Assembly: GCF_018614615.1 (NCBI RefSeq)
Contig: NZ_JAGGOK010000038.1
Coordinates: 60,736 to 124,735 of the forward strand
Origin: Streptomyces sp. ISL-100
GTDB taxonomy: Bacteria > Actinomycetota > Actinomycetes > Streptomycetales > Streptomycetaceae
Direction of reading: 5' to 3'
DNA: 64,000 nucleotides
Shown: positions 8,434 through 17,349 of the stretch, one piece after another
How the letters are laid out: the number at the start of each line of letters is the position of its first letter
Position numbering within the stretch: position 1 is the stretch's first letter
Translations under genes and position numbers: made by a program
The notes under the pieces: generated by a model
The model's input: the letters and a program-made list of their open reading frames with translations, nothing else
Databases searched by the model: none
Told to the model about the DNA's origin: nothing

Positions 8434-11400
8434 GTGGCCGACCGTCTCATCGTTCGTGGCGCTCGCGAGCACAACCTCAAGAACGTCTCGCTCGACCTCC
8501 CGCGTGACTCCCTCATCGTGTTCACCGGGCTCTCGGGGTCGGGCAAGTCCTCCCTCGCGTTCGACACGATCTTCGCCGAGGGGCAGCGCCGGTACGTCGA
8601 GTCGCTCTCCTCCTACGCCCGGCAGTTCCTGGGCCAGATGGACAAGCCCGACGTGGACTTCATCGAGGGCCTGTCGCCCGCGGTGTCCATCGACCAGAAG
8701 TCGACCTCGCGCAACCCGCGCTCGACGGTCGGCACGATCACCGAGGTCTACGACTACCTCCGTCTGCTGTTCGCCCGTATCGGCAAGCCGCACTGTCCCG
8801 AGTGCGGCCGGCCGATCGCGCGCCAGTCGCCGCAGGCCATCGTCGACAAGGTGCTGGAGCTGCCCGAGGGCAGCCGCTTCCAGGTCCTGTCGCCGCTGGT
8901 CCGCGAGCGCAAGGGCGAGTTCGTCGACCTCTTCGCCGACCTTCAGACCAAGGGCTACAGCCGGGCAAGGGTCGACGGCGAGACCATCCAGCTGAGCGAG
9001 CCGCCCAAGCTCAAGAAGCAGGAGAAGCACACCATCGAGGTGGTCATCGACCGCCTGACGGTGAAGGACAGCGCCAAGCGCCGGCTCACCGACTCGGTGG
9101 AGACCGCCCTCGGCCTGGCCGGCGGCATGGTCATCCTCGACTTCGTCGACCTCCCCGCAGACGACCCCGACCGTGAGCGGATGTACTCCGAGCACCTCTA
9201 CTGCACGTACGACGACCTGTCGTTCGAGGAGCTGGAGCCCCGGTCCTTCTCCTTCAACTCGCCCTTCGGCGCCTGCCCCGACTGCACCGGCATCGGTACG
9301 CGCATGGAGGTCGACCCGGAGCTGATCGTCCCGGACGAGGACAAGTCCCTCGACGAGGGCGCGATCAACCCCTGGTCGCACGGCCACACCAAGGACTACT
9401 TCGCACGCCTCGTCGGCGCGCTCGCCGACGCGCTCGGCTTCCGTACGGACATCCCCTGGGCGGGGCTGCCGCAGCGCGCCAAGAAGGCCCTGCTGAACGG
9501 CCACAAGACTCAGATCGAGGTCCGCTACCGCAACAGGTACGGCCGCGAGCGGGCGTACACCACCTCCTTCGAGGGCGCGGTTCCGTTCGTCAAGCGGCGG
9601 CACTCCGAGGCGGAGAGCGACTCCAGCAGGGAGCGCTTCGAGGGCTACATGCGCGAGGTGCACTGCCCGACCTGTAACGGCACCCGCCTCAAGCCCCTGG
9701 TCCTCGCGGTCACGGTCATGGAGAAGTCCATCGCCGAGGTCGCCGCGATGTCGATCAGCGACTGCGCGGACTTCCTCGGCCGGCTGACGCTGAACGCCCG
9801 CGACAAGAAGATCGCCGAGCGCGTGCTCAAGGAGGTCAACGAGCGGCTGAAGTTCCTGGTCGACGTAGGCCTCGACTACCTGTCGCTCAACCGCGCGGCC
9901 GGCACGCTGTCCGGCGGCGAGGCGCAGCGCATCCGGCTGGCCACCCAGATCGGCTCCGGCCTCGTCGGAGTGCTGTACGTCCTGGACGAGCCGTCCATCG
10001 GTCTGCACCAGCGCGACAACCACCGCCTCATCGAGACGCTGGTCCGGCTGCGCGACATGGGCAACACCCTGATCGTCGTCGAGCACGACGAGGACACCAT
10101 CAAGGTGGCCGACTGGATCGTCGACATCGGCCCCGGCGCGGGCGAACACGGCGGCAAGGTCGTCCACAGCGGCTCCCTCAAGGACCTGCTGGCCAACAAG
10201 GCGTCCGTCACCGGTCAGTACCTGGCCGGAAAGCGGTCCATCGCCATGCCGGACATCCGCCGTCCCGCGGACCCCACGCGGCAGCTCACCGTCCACGGCG
10301 CCCGCGAGAACAACCTGCGCGACATCGACGTGTCGTTCCCGCTCGGCGTGCTGACGGCCGTCACCGGCGTCTCCGGATCCGGAAAGTCGACGCTGGTCAA
10401 CGACATCCTCTACACGCACTTGGCGCGCGAACTGAACAACGCCCGCACGGTGCCGGGGCGCCACACGCGCGTGGAGGGCGACGATTTCGTCGACAAGGTG
10501 GTCCACGTCGACCAGTCGCCGATCGGCCGGACACCCCGGTCCAACCCGGCGACGTACACCGGTGTCTTCGACAACGTGCGCAAGCTGTTCGCGGAGACGA
10601 TGGAGGCGAAGGTGCGCGGCTATCTGCCGGGCCGCTTCTCCTTCAACGTCAAGGGCGGGCGCTGCGAGAACTGCTCGGGCGACGGCACCATCAAGATCGA
10701 GATGAACTTCCTGCCGGACGTATACGTCCCGTGTGAGGTCTGCCACGGGGCGCGCTACAACCGGGAGACCCTGGAGGTCCACTACAAGGGCAAGTCCATC
10801 GCCGAGGTGCTGGACATGCCGATCGAGGAGGCGCTGGACTTCTTCGAGGCCGTCCCGACGATCGCCCGTCACCTCAGGACACTCACCGAGGTGGGTCTCG
10901 GGTACGTCCGCCTCGGTCAGTCGGCGCCGACTCTGTCGGGTGGTGAGGCACAGCGCGTGAAGCTCGCTTCTGAGCTCCAGAAGCGTTCCACGGGGCGCAC
11001 GGTGTACGTCCTGGACGAGCCGACCACGGGTCTGCACTTCGAGGACATCTCCAAGCTCATCTCGGTCCTGTCGGGCCTGGTCGACAAGGGCAACTCGGTG
11101 ATCGTCATCGAGCACAACATGGACGTCATCAAGACCGCTGACTGGGTGATCGACATGGGTCCCGAGGGTGGCAGCGGCGGTGGCCTCGTCATCGCCGAGG
11201 GCACGCCCGAGCAGGTGGCCGCGGTGACGACCAGCCACACCGGCAAGTTCCTGCGGGACATCCTGGGCGACCGGGTGAGCGACGCGACGCCGGTGAAGAA
11301 GCCGGTGAAGAAGGCCCCGGTGAAGAAGGCGGTGGCGGCGGCGAAGTCGGCCCCGGCCAGGAAGACGGCGACGGCCAAGACGGCCACCGCGAAGAAGGCC

Positions 11401-11448
11401 CCGGGCACGACCGCTCCCGCAAAGGCGGCACGCGCGCGCAAGGCGTGA
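8434..11448 (+). CDS. uvrA: Excinuclease ABC subunit A with a Lys/Ala-rich C-terminal tail
   Basis: About 1004 residues. UvrA is the dimeric ABC-type ATPase that first recognises bulky DNA lesions and loads UvrB. Two ABC modules are complete: Walker A GLSGSGKSSL and GVSGSGKSTL, zinc fingers with paired CxxC (CPECGRP is a small interruption; CPDCTG and CENCSG/CEVCHG are the finger pairs), signatures LSGGEAQRI and LSGGEAQRV, and Walker B LYVLDEPS and VYVLDEPT. I chose GTG at 8434 (VADRLIVRGAREHNL), which matches the usual N-terminus and stands 11 nt after AAAGG; GTG at 8422 is in frame but has no spaced ribosome site. The last 50 residues are an unusual KKPVKKAPVKKA-type histone-like tail. No GAAC-N4-GTTC LexA box is seen just upstream. 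Confidence 0.98.
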   Translation: MADRLIVRGAREHNLKNVSLDLPRDSLIVFTGLSGSGKSSLAFDTIFAEGQRRYVESLSSYARQFLGQMDKPDVDFIEGLSPAVSIDQKSTSRNPRSTVGTITEVYDYLRLLFARIGKPHCPECGRPIARQSPQAIVDKVLELPEGSRFQVLSPLVRERKGEFVDLFADLQTKGYSRARVDGETIQLSEPPKLKKQEKHTIEVVIDRLTVKDSAKRRLTDSVETALGLAGGMVILDFVDLPADDPDRERMYSEHLYCTYDDLSFEELEPRSFSFNSPFGACPDCTGIGTRMEVDPELIVPDEDKSLDEGAINPWSHGHTKDYFARLVGALADALGFRTDIPWAGLPQRAKKALLNGHKTQIEVRYRNRYGRERAYTTSFEGAVPFVKRRHSEAESDSSRERFEGYMREVHCPTCNGTRLKPLVLAVTVMEKSIAEVAAMSISDCADFLGRLTLNARDKKIAERVLKEVNERLKFLVDVGLDYLSLNRAAGTLSGGEAQRIRLATQIGSGLVGVLYVLDEPSIGLHQRDNHRLIETLVRLRDMGNTLIVVEHDEDTIKVADWIVDIGPGAGEHGGKVVHSGSLKDLLANKASVTGQYLAGKRSIAMPDIRRPADPTRQLTVHGARENNLRDIDVSFPLGVLTAVTGVSGSGKSTLVNDILYTHLARELNNARTVPGRHTRVEGDDFVDKVVHVDQSPIGRTPRSNPATYTGVFDNVRKLFAETMEAKVRGYLPGRFSFNVKGGRCENCSGDGTIKIEMNFLPDVYVPCEVCHGARYNRETLEVHYKGKSIAEVLDMPIEEALDFFEAVPTIARHLRTLTEVGLGYVRLGQSAPTLSGGEAQRVKLASELQKRSTGRTVYVLDEPTTGLHFEDISKLISVLSGLVDKGNSVIVIEHNMDVIKTADWVIDMGPEGGSGGGLVIAEGTPEQVAAVTTSHTGKFLRDILGDRVSDATPVKKPVKKAPVKKAVAAAKSAPARKTATAKTATAKKAPGTTAPAKAARARKA

Positions 11449-11540
11449 CGTTCGCGTTCAAGTGCGGCCCCTTACCCACCGTGGGTGAGGGGTCGCTGGC
11501 GTGGCCGGAGCTCCTTTCCCCTACCCGCCCCTTCCCGAAC

Positions 11541-11652
11541 CGGGGCGCTGCCCCGGACCCCGGTCCTCAAACGCCGGACGGGCTGGAGGGTGCCGGGCAG
11601 GGGCAGGGGCTGGGTGGTGCGGGCGAGTCCAGCCCGTCCGGCGATTGAGGAC
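11541..11652. repeat. Dispersed inverted repeat, copy 1 (25-nt arms)
   Basis: The arm GTCCTCAAACGCCGGACGGG continues to 11587 (11563-11587), and its reverse complement lies at 11628-11652 with one mismatch, so the 90-nt region can fold into a long hairpin with a 40-nt G-rich loop. A leader GGGGCGCTGCCCCGGACCCC precedes the first arm. Related arms occur at 30904-30928 and 54409-54433. The 299-bp gap from 11449 to 11747 holds this element and no gene I can support; it sits between convergent uvrA and the PfkB gene and may act as a terminator. Confidence 0.85.
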
Positions 11653-11747
11653 GCGTCCGTAGGGCGTCTGTGTTGTCTGGGGTCTGGGGGCTTGCTCACA
11701 GCTCGGGGAGGGGCGGGCAGGGGAAAGCTCCGCAGGACACGTCCGCC

Positions 11748-12656
11748 CTACGGCGCCAGTTCCGTCGCGTACGGCGGATTCGCGCCCGGGCGCGAGCAGG
11801 TGATCGCCGCCGCGCGGGCCGCGAACGCGAGGGTGTCGGTCCAGGCGGCCCTGCTCAGGGCCGGCAGGGAACGCAACGACAGCGCCCCACGGCCCGCGAG
11901 TCCGTGCAGCGCCGCGTTCACCGTGTCGCCCGCACCGATCGTGTCGGCCACCCCGACCCGTACCGCCGGAACGTCCACGCCCGCCCCGCCCCGCGTCCGC
12001 ACCGTCATCCCCTCCGCGCCCCGCGTCAGCACCACTGCCGCAGGCCCCGCCGCGAGCCACTCCTCCACCGACCCGCCCAGCCACGCCGCGTCCTCCTGCG
12101 ACAGCTTCAGCAGCGAGACGTACGGCAGCCAGTTCCTGAAGCGGGCGCGGTAGGCGTCCGGGGCCGGGATCAGGCCGCCCCGGATGTTCGGGTCGAGCAG
12201 TGTGAACAGTCCGCGCTCCGCCTCTCGCCGCAGCAACGCCTCGTACGCGCTCGCTCCCGGCTCCAGCACCAGCGAACACGTACCGAGCGCCAGCGCCCGT
12301 ACACCGGAAGGCAGCGGCGCGGCCGGCAGAGCGAAGAGGCGGTCCGCGCTGCCCTCCGCGTAGAAGCCGTAACCGGCCGATCCGTCCGCGCCCAGCGCCG
12401 CCACAGCCAGCGTCGTCGGCTCGGGACCGCGCTGCACGAGCGCGGTGTCCACCCCCGCCGCCCGCAGCCCCTCGACGAGAGCGTCGCCGAAGCCGTCGGT
12501 CGAGATCCGGGAACAGAAAGATGTACGGGCGCCGAGCCGCCCCAGGGCCACGGCGGTGTTGTACGGCCCGCCGCCGAGCCGCGGCAACAGCGGCGCCAGC
12601 GCGCCCGTCCCCTGCGGCACCAGGTCGATCAGCGACTCTCCGGCGACGACGATCAC
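11748..12656 (-). CDS. PfkB-family carbohydrate kinase
   Basis: 302 residues. PfkB/ribokinase-fold enzymes phosphorylate sugars or nucleosides with ATP. The N-terminal signature GGGPYNTAVALGRLG (about 27-41) and the C-terminal DTIGAGDTVNAALHG (with the catalytic Asp of GAGD) are both present. The start is GTG at 12656 (VIVVAGESLIDL), which gives the normal family length; the frame runs on upstream to 12956 but that part overlaps the divergent Rieske gene and has no family similarity. The nearest functional class appears to be fructokinase-like, but the substrate cannot be assigned. It diverges from the Rieske gene with a 124-bp spacer. Confidence 0.88.
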   Translation of the reverse strand: MIVVAGESLIDLVPQGTGALAPLLPRLGGGPYNTAVALGRLGARTSFCSRISTDGFGDALVEGLRAAGVDTALVQRGPEPTTLAVAALGADGSAGYGFYAEGSADRLFALPAAPLPSGVRALALGTCSLVLEPGASAYEALLRREAERGLFTLLDPNIRGGLIPAPDAYRARFRNWLPYVSLLKLSQEDAAWLGGSVEEWLAAGPAAVVLTRGAEGMTVRTRGGAGVDVPAVRVGVADTIGAGDTVNAALHGLAGRGALSLRSLPALSRAAWTDTLAFAARAAAITCSRPGANPPYATELAP

Positions 12657-12780
12657 GGGCCCGAACGTAACCCATCGCCGCCCGCCAGGACAGCCCGCGC
12701 GAGAGCCGCCGATGTCCGCCGGTATCGTCGGGTCTGTCGCACGTCCCTCACACACGCACCCCCTGATCAGTGGAGTTCGC

Positions 12781-13236
12781 ATGCCCGGCCAGTCAGCCCC
12801 CCGCCGTACCGTGCTGAAGGGCGCCGTCCTCGCCGGGGCTGCCGGACTGGGTGTGGCGGCCTGCTCCACCGAGTCGAAGCTCGGGCACGCCAAGCCGCTG
12901 CCGTCCACGCCAGTAAGCCTCGGGTCGGCGGACGAGGTCCCGGTGGGCGGCGCCAAGCTCTATCGCGAGCAGCGGATCATTGTCAGCTGCCCGGCCAAGG
13001 GGGAGTTCAAGGCGTTCAGCGCGCAGTGCACGCACGCGGGCTGTGTCCTGGACAAGATCGAGAAGGACGAGGGCAACTGTCCGTGCCACGGCAGCCGTTT
13101 CGACGTCAGCACGGGTGAGGTGCTCCAGGGCCCGGCGACCGTGCCGCTGCCCGCCATCCCGGTCAAGGTCGAGGGCGGCAAGCTCATCGCGGGAGCGGGA
13201 GCAGACGCGAGCGCGACGGCCGGGCGGGGCGCCTGA
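12781..13236 (+). CDS. Tat-exported Rieske [2Fe-2S] lipoprotein
   Basis: 151 residues. The N-terminus has a twin-arginine motif (PRRTVLKGAVLAG) that runs into a lipobox-like GVAAC, suggesting Tat export followed by lipid anchoring at Cys22. The Rieske cluster motifs are CTHAGC (about 82) and CPCHGS (about 100), so the Cys/His ligands and the flanking Cys pair are complete. It is small and stands alone, unlike the QcrA subunit of the bc1 complex, so it may be a periplasmic-side electron carrier for an unidentified oxidoreductase. An in-frame extension to 12445 is an artefact of reading through the opposite-strand kinase. uvrC starts 56 bp downstream. Confidence 0.92.
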   Translation: MPGQSAPRRTVLKGAVLAGAAGLGVAACSTESKLGHAKPLPSTPVSLGSADEVPVGGAKLYREQRIIVSCPAKGEFKAFSAQCTHAGCVLDKIEKDEGNCPCHGSRFDVSTGEVLQGPATVPLPAIPVKVEGGKLIAGAGADASATAGRGA

Positions 13237-13292
13237 CCCGGCACTGCCGCGGGGCACCCGCACTGTCACTGCCCGCAAGTAGGGTGTCTGAC

Positions 13293-15350
13293 ATGGCCGA
13301 CCCCTCCAGTTACCGCCCCAAGCCGGGACAGATCCCCGACTCGCCGGGGGTCTACAAATTCCGCGACGAGCACCGCCGGGTGATCTACGTCGGGAAGGCG
13401 AAGAGCCTGCGCCCGCGCCTGTCCTCGTACTTCCAGGACCTGGCCAATCTCCACCCGCGCACCCGCACCATGGTCACCACGGCGGCGTCCGTCGAGTGGA
13501 CGGTCGTCTCCACCGAGGTCGAGGCGCTTCAGCTGGAGTACTCCTGGATCAAGGAGTTCGACCCCCGCTTCAATGTCAAGTACCGCGACGACAAGAGCTA
13601 TCCGTCCCTCGCCGTGACACTGAACGAAGAGTTCCCCCGGGTCCAGGTCATGCGCGGCCCCAAGAAAAAGGGCGTGCGCTACTTCGGCCCGTACGGTCAC
13701 GCCTGGGCCATCCGCGAGACCGTCGACCTGATGCTCCGGGTCTTTCCCGTACGCACCTGCTCGGCCGGTGTCTTCAAGAACGCCGCCAGGACCGGCCGCC
13801 CCTGCCTCCTGGGCTACATCGGCAAGTGCTCCGCGCCCTGTGTGGGCCGGGTCACGCCCGATGAGCACCGCGAACTGGCCGAGGAGTTCTGCGACTTCAT
13901 GGCCGGCCGCACCGGCCAGTACCTCAAGCGCATCGAGCAGCAGATGCACGAGGCCGCCGAGGACATGGAGTATGAGAAGGCCGCCCGCCTGCGCGACGAC
14001 ATAGGGGCGCTGCGCCGCGCCCTGGAGAAGAACACGGTGGTGTTCAACGACGCCACCGACGCCGACCTGATCGCCGTTGCCGAGGACGAGCTGGAAGCCG
14101 CCGTGCAGATCTTCCACGTACGTGGCGGACGGGTGCGGGGCCAGCGCGGCTGGGTCACCGACAAGGTCGAGGCCGTCGATACCGCCGGCCTCGTCGAGCA
14201 CGCCCTCCAGCAGCTGTACGGCGAGGAGCAGGGCGACGCGGTGCCCAAGGAGGTCCTCGTACCGGCCATGCCCGAGGACGCCCCGGCGGTCTCCCAGTGG
14301 CTCGCCGAGCGGCGCGGCTCCAACGTGTCGCTGCGCATCCCCCAGCGCGGCGACAAGAAGGACCTCATGGCGACGGTCCAGCGCAACGCCCAGCAGGCCC
14401 TCGTCCTGCACAAGACCAAGCGCGCGTCCGATCTGACCACTCGCTCCCGCGCCCTGGAGGAGATCTCCCAGGCGCTCGGCCTGGACTCCGCCCCGCTGCG
14501 CATCGAGTGCTTCGACATCTCCCACCTCCAGGGCGAAGACGTGGTGGCCTCCATGGTCGTCTTCGAGGACGGCCTGCCGCGCAAGAGCGAGTACCGCCGC
14601 TTCCAGATCAAGACCTTCGAGGGTCAGGACGACGTCCGGTCCATGCACGAGGTGCTCACCCGCCGCTTCAGGCGCTATCTCCAGGAGAAGGAGAAGACGG
14701 GGGAGTGGATCGAGGCGAACGGGGCCACGGAGGTGCCCGCCGAGCCGGAGCCGAACGCGGAGGACGACGGCAGGCCCAAGCGTTTCGCGTACCCGCCGCA
14801 GCTCGTCGTCGTCGACGGCGGGCAGCCGCAGGTGGCCGCGGCCCAGCGCGCCCTCGACGAGCTCGGCATCGACGACGTCGCCGTCTGCGGCCTGGCCAAG
14901 CGCCTCGAAGAGGTCTGGGTGCCCGGCGAGGACGACCCGGTCGTCCTGCCCCGCAGCAGCGAGGGTCTCTACCTCCTCCAGCGGGTCCGTGACACGGCGC
15001 ACGACTTCGCCATCCGCTACCAGCGCACCAAGCGCGCCAAGCGGTTCAAGGCAGGACCGCTCGACGAGGTCCCCGGCCTGGGCGATACGCGCAAGCACGC
15101 CCTGGTCAAGCACTTCGGTTCGGTGAAGAAGCTTCGGTCCGCCACAATCGACCAGATCTGCGAGGTGCCGGGGATAGGCCGCAAGACGGCCGAGACCGTC
15201 GCCGCGTTCCTCGCACAGGCGGCACCGGCCGCACCCGCCGTGAACACGGCGACAGGAGAGATCATTGAGTACGACGAGGACACTGCGGAAGCCGCGGAGA
15301 GTGCGGAAGCACCCGTGGTCTCCCCGCCGGATCGGGGGCAGCACGAATGA
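13293..15350 (+). CDS. uvrC: Excinuclease ABC subunit C
   Basis: About 685 residues. UvrC makes both incisions flanking a lesion bound by UvrB. Domains in order: GIY-YIG nuclease (SPGVYKFRDEHRRVIYVGKA, about 15-35), the Cys cluster CLLGYIGKCSAPC, a UVR motif (MEYEKAARLRDDIGALRRAL, about 228) that contacts UvrB, the RNase H-like 5' nuclease (ECFDISHLQGEDVVASMVVF and VVVDGGQPQ, giving the catalytic Asp residues), and two C-terminal helix-hairpin-helix motifs (VPGLGDTRKHALVKHFG, VPGIGRKTAETVA). I prefer ATG at 13293, 6-7 nt after TAGGGTG; GTG at 13284 is in frame. An acidic C-terminal tail (EYDEDTAEAAESAE) follows the HhH. It overlaps rapZ by 4 nt. Confidence 0.98.
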   Translation: MADPSSYRPKPGQIPDSPGVYKFRDEHRRVIYVGKAKSLRPRLSSYFQDLANLHPRTRTMVTTAASVEWTVVSTEVEALQLEYSWIKEFDPRFNVKYRDDKSYPSLAVTLNEEFPRVQVMRGPKKKGVRYFGPYGHAWAIRETVDLMLRVFPVRTCSAGVFKNAARTGRPCLLGYIGKCSAPCVGRVTPDEHRELAEEFCDFMAGRTGQYLKRIEQQMHEAAEDMEYEKAARLRDDIGALRRALEKNTVVFNDATDADLIAVAEDELEAAVQIFHVRGGRVRGQRGWVTDKVEAVDTAGLVEHALQQLYGEEQGDAVPKEVLVPAMPEDAPAVSQWLAERRGSNVSLRIPQRGDKKDLMATVQRNAQQALVLHKTKRASDLTTRSRALEEISQALGLDSAPLRIECFDISHLQGEDVVASMVVFEDGLPRKSEYRRFQIKTFEGQDDVRSMHEVLTRRFRRYLQEKEKTGEWIEANGATEVPAEPEPNAEDDGRPKRFAYPPQLVVVDGGQPQVAAAQRALDELGIDDVAVCGLAKRLEEVWVPGEDDPVVLPRSSEGLYLLQRVRDTAHDFAIRYQRTKRAKRFKAGPLDEVPGLGDTRKHALVKHFGSVKKLRSATIDQICEVPGIGRKTAETVAAFLAQAAPAAPAVNTATGEIIEYDEDTAEAAESAEAPVVSPPDRGQHE

Positions 15351-16318
15351 CTGAGCACGACGGAGATGGAGCACACGTGAGTATGGGCGCGACCGGAGAG
15401 ACCGGCGAGAGCGGTCAGAACGGTCAGAACGGCCACAACGGTGAGGCGGCCGAGCCGGCCATCCCCGAGCTGGTGATCATCTCGGGCATGTCGGGAGCGG
15501 GCCGCAGCACCGCGGCGAAGTGCCTCGAAGACCTCGGCTGGTTCGTCGTCGACAACCTGCCGCCCGCGCTGATCCCCACCATGGTGGAGCTCGGCGCCCG
15601 CTCGCAGGGCAATGTCGCCCGTATCGCGGTCGTCGTGGATGTCCGCGGGCGGCGCTTCTTCGACAACCTCCGTGAGTCCCTGGCCGACCTGGACGCCAAG
15701 GAGGTCACCCGGCGGATCGTCTTCCTGGAGTCCTCGGACGACGCGCTGGTACGCCGTTTCGAGTCCGTACGCCGCCCCCACCCCCTCCAGGGTGACGGCC
15801 GGATCACCGACGGCATCGCGGCCGAACGCGACCTTCTGCGCGAGCTGCGCGGCGACGCCGACCTGGTGATCGACACCTCCAGCCTCAACGTCCACGAGCT
15901 GCGCGCCAAGATGGACGCCCAGTTCGCTGGCGACGACGAGCCGCAGCTGCGCGCCACGGTCATGTCGTTCGGCTACAAGTACGGCCTGCCGGTCGACGCG
16001 GACCTCGTCGTCGACTGCCGCTTCCTGCCCAACCCGCACTGGGTCCCGGAGCTGCGCCCCTTCACCGGCCTCAACGAAGAGGTCTCCGGCTACGTCTTCA
16101 ACCAGCCGGGCGCCAAGGAGTTCCTCGACCAGTACACCGAGCTGCTCCAGCTCATCGCGGCCGGCTACCGACGCGAGGGCAAGCGCTACGTGACCATCGC
16201 CGTCGGCTGTACGGGCGGCAAGCACCGCAGCGTAGCCATGTCGGAGAAGCTGGCCGCCCGGCTGTCCTCCGAAGGCGTAGAGACCGTCCTCGTCCACCGG
16301 GACATGGGGCGCGAGTGA
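15347..16318 (+). CDS. rapZ: RapZ-family nucleotide-binding protein
   Basis: 323 residues. RapZ (YvcJ) is a P-loop protein; in E. coli it controls GlmS through small RNAs, while in actinobacteria the target is unknown. The Walker A is GMSGAGRST (about 46-54), with Arg in place of Lys before Ser, which is also seen in the family; VVDNLPP follows. The C-terminal domain has GCTGGKHRSV with the conserved Cys/His/Arg phosphate-binding set. The N-terminal 40 residues are a Gly/Asn-rich lead (GQNGQNGHNG) built from 9-nt DNA repeats and are atypical. The ATG overlaps the uvrC stop (ATGA), and the 3' end overlaps yvcK, so translation is coupled along uvrC-rapZ-yvcK-whiA. Confidence 0.95.
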   Translation: MTEHDGDGAHVSMGATGETGESGQNGQNGHNGEAAEPAIPELVIISGMSGAGRSTAAKCLEDLGWFVVDNLPPALIPTMVELGARSQGNVARIAVVVDVRGRRFFDNLRESLADLDAKEVTRRIVFLESSDDALVRRFESVRRPHPLQGDGRITDGIAAERDLLRELRGDADLVIDTSSLNVHELRAKMDAQFAGDDEPQLRATVMSFGYKYGLPVDADLVVDCRFLPNPHWVPELRPFTGLNEEVSGYVFNQPGAKEFLDQYTELLQLIAAGYRREGKRYVTIAVGCTGGKHRSVAMSEKLAARLSSEGVETVLVHRDMGRE

Positions 16319-17349
16319 CCGGACGTAACTTCCGCCTGCGCCGGCTGCGCGGCAATGACGCCGCGCGGCCGCAGCGCAAGCGCGGCGCCCAGCCCAAGGT
16401 CGTCGCCCTCGGCGGCGGCATGGGACTGTCCGCGTCGCTCACGGCGCTGCGCCGCATCACCGGCGACCTGACCGCCGTGGTCACCGTCGCCGACGACGGC
16501 GGCTCCAGCGGGCGGCTGCGCGACGAGCTCGGCGTACTGCCGCCGGGTGACCTGCGCAAGGCGCTCGCCGCGCTGTGCGGGGACGACGACTGGGGCCAGA
16601 CCTGGTCGCGCGTCATCCAGCACCGCTTCTCCAGCCGCGGCGACCTGCACGACCACGCCGTCGGCAATTTGCTGATCGTCGCCCTGTGGGAGCAGCTCGG
16701 CGACCACGTCCAGGCGCTTGACCTGGTCGGCAAGCTCCTCGGCGCGCACGGCCGGGTTCTGCCCATGTCCGCCGTGCCGCTGGAGCTCCAGGCGCTCGTA
16801 CGGGGGCACGATCCCCGGCGCCCCGACGACGTGGACACGGTCCGCGGCCAGGCGACCGTGGCGCTCACCCCCGGCGAGGTGCAGTCCGTACACCTCGTCC
16901 CGCAGGGGCCGCCGGCGGTCCCCGAGGCCGTCGCCGCCGTCCTCGACGCGGACTGGGTGGTGCTCGGTCCCGGCTCGTGGTTCTCGTCAGTGATTCCGCA
17001 CCTTCTGGTGCCTGAGCTGCTCGACGCGCTCGTCGAGACGAAGGCGCGCCGGGTCCTGTCGCTCAACCTCGCGCCGCAACCCGGTGAAACAGATGGGTTC
17101 TCTCCGCAGCGTCATTTGGAGGTTTTGGGACGACACGCCCCTAAACTCGCCCTGGACGTGGTGTTGGCCGACGAGGCTGCCGTGCCCGACCGCGAGTCTC
17201 TCGCCGATGCCGCCAAGCGGTTCGGCGCGGCGGTCGAGCTGGCGCCGGTCGCCGCGCCCAACGGCTCCCCGAAGCACGACCCGGAGCTGTTGGCCGCCGC
17301 GTACGACCGTATTTTTCGGATGCATGGAAGGATCGGCCCATGGCGATGA
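16315..17349 (+). CDS. yvcK: YvcK-family protein (CofD-like, gluconeogenesis factor)
   Basis: 344 residues, GTG start overlapping the rapZ stop (GTGA). YvcK (CuvA/MgfK) binds UDP-sugars and is needed for cell-wall homeostasis on gluconeogenic carbon in Bacillus and Mycobacterium. The CofD-like fold is marked by VVALGGGMGLSASLTALRR (about 23-41), VTVADDGGSSGRLRDELG and PPGDLRKALAALC, followed by HAVGNLLIVALWE and VLGPGSWFSSVIPHLL. A basic N-terminus (RLRRLRGNDAARPQRKR) precedes the domain. The rapZ-yvcK-whiA order is conserved across Gram-positive bacteria and suggests shared control of envelope or carbon status and division. Confidence 0.95.
   Translation: MTGRNFRLRRLRGNDAARPQRKRGAQPKVVALGGGMGLSASLTALRRITGDLTAVVTVADDGGSSGRLRDELGVLPPGDLRKALAALCGDDDWGQTWSRVIQHRFSSRGDLHDHAVGNLLIVALWEQLGDHVQALDLVGKLLGAHGRVLPMSAVPLELQALVRGHDPRRPDDVDTVRGQATVALTPGEVQSVHLVPQGPPAVPEAVAAVLDADWVVLGPGSWFSSVIPHLLVPELLDALVETKARRVLSLNLAPQPGETDGFSPQRHLEVLGRHAPKLALDVVLADEAAVPDRESLADAAKRFGAAVELAPVAAPNGSPKHDPELLAAAYDRIFRMHGRIGPWR

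Noticed and set aside
8413..11238. A 941-codon reverse frame opposite uvrA
   Set aside because: Antisense shadow of uvrA without recognisable domains or ribosome site.
12445..12780. In-frame upstream extension of the Rieske protein
   Set aside because: It overlaps the divergent PfkB gene, and the Tat signal requires the N-terminus to begin at 12781.
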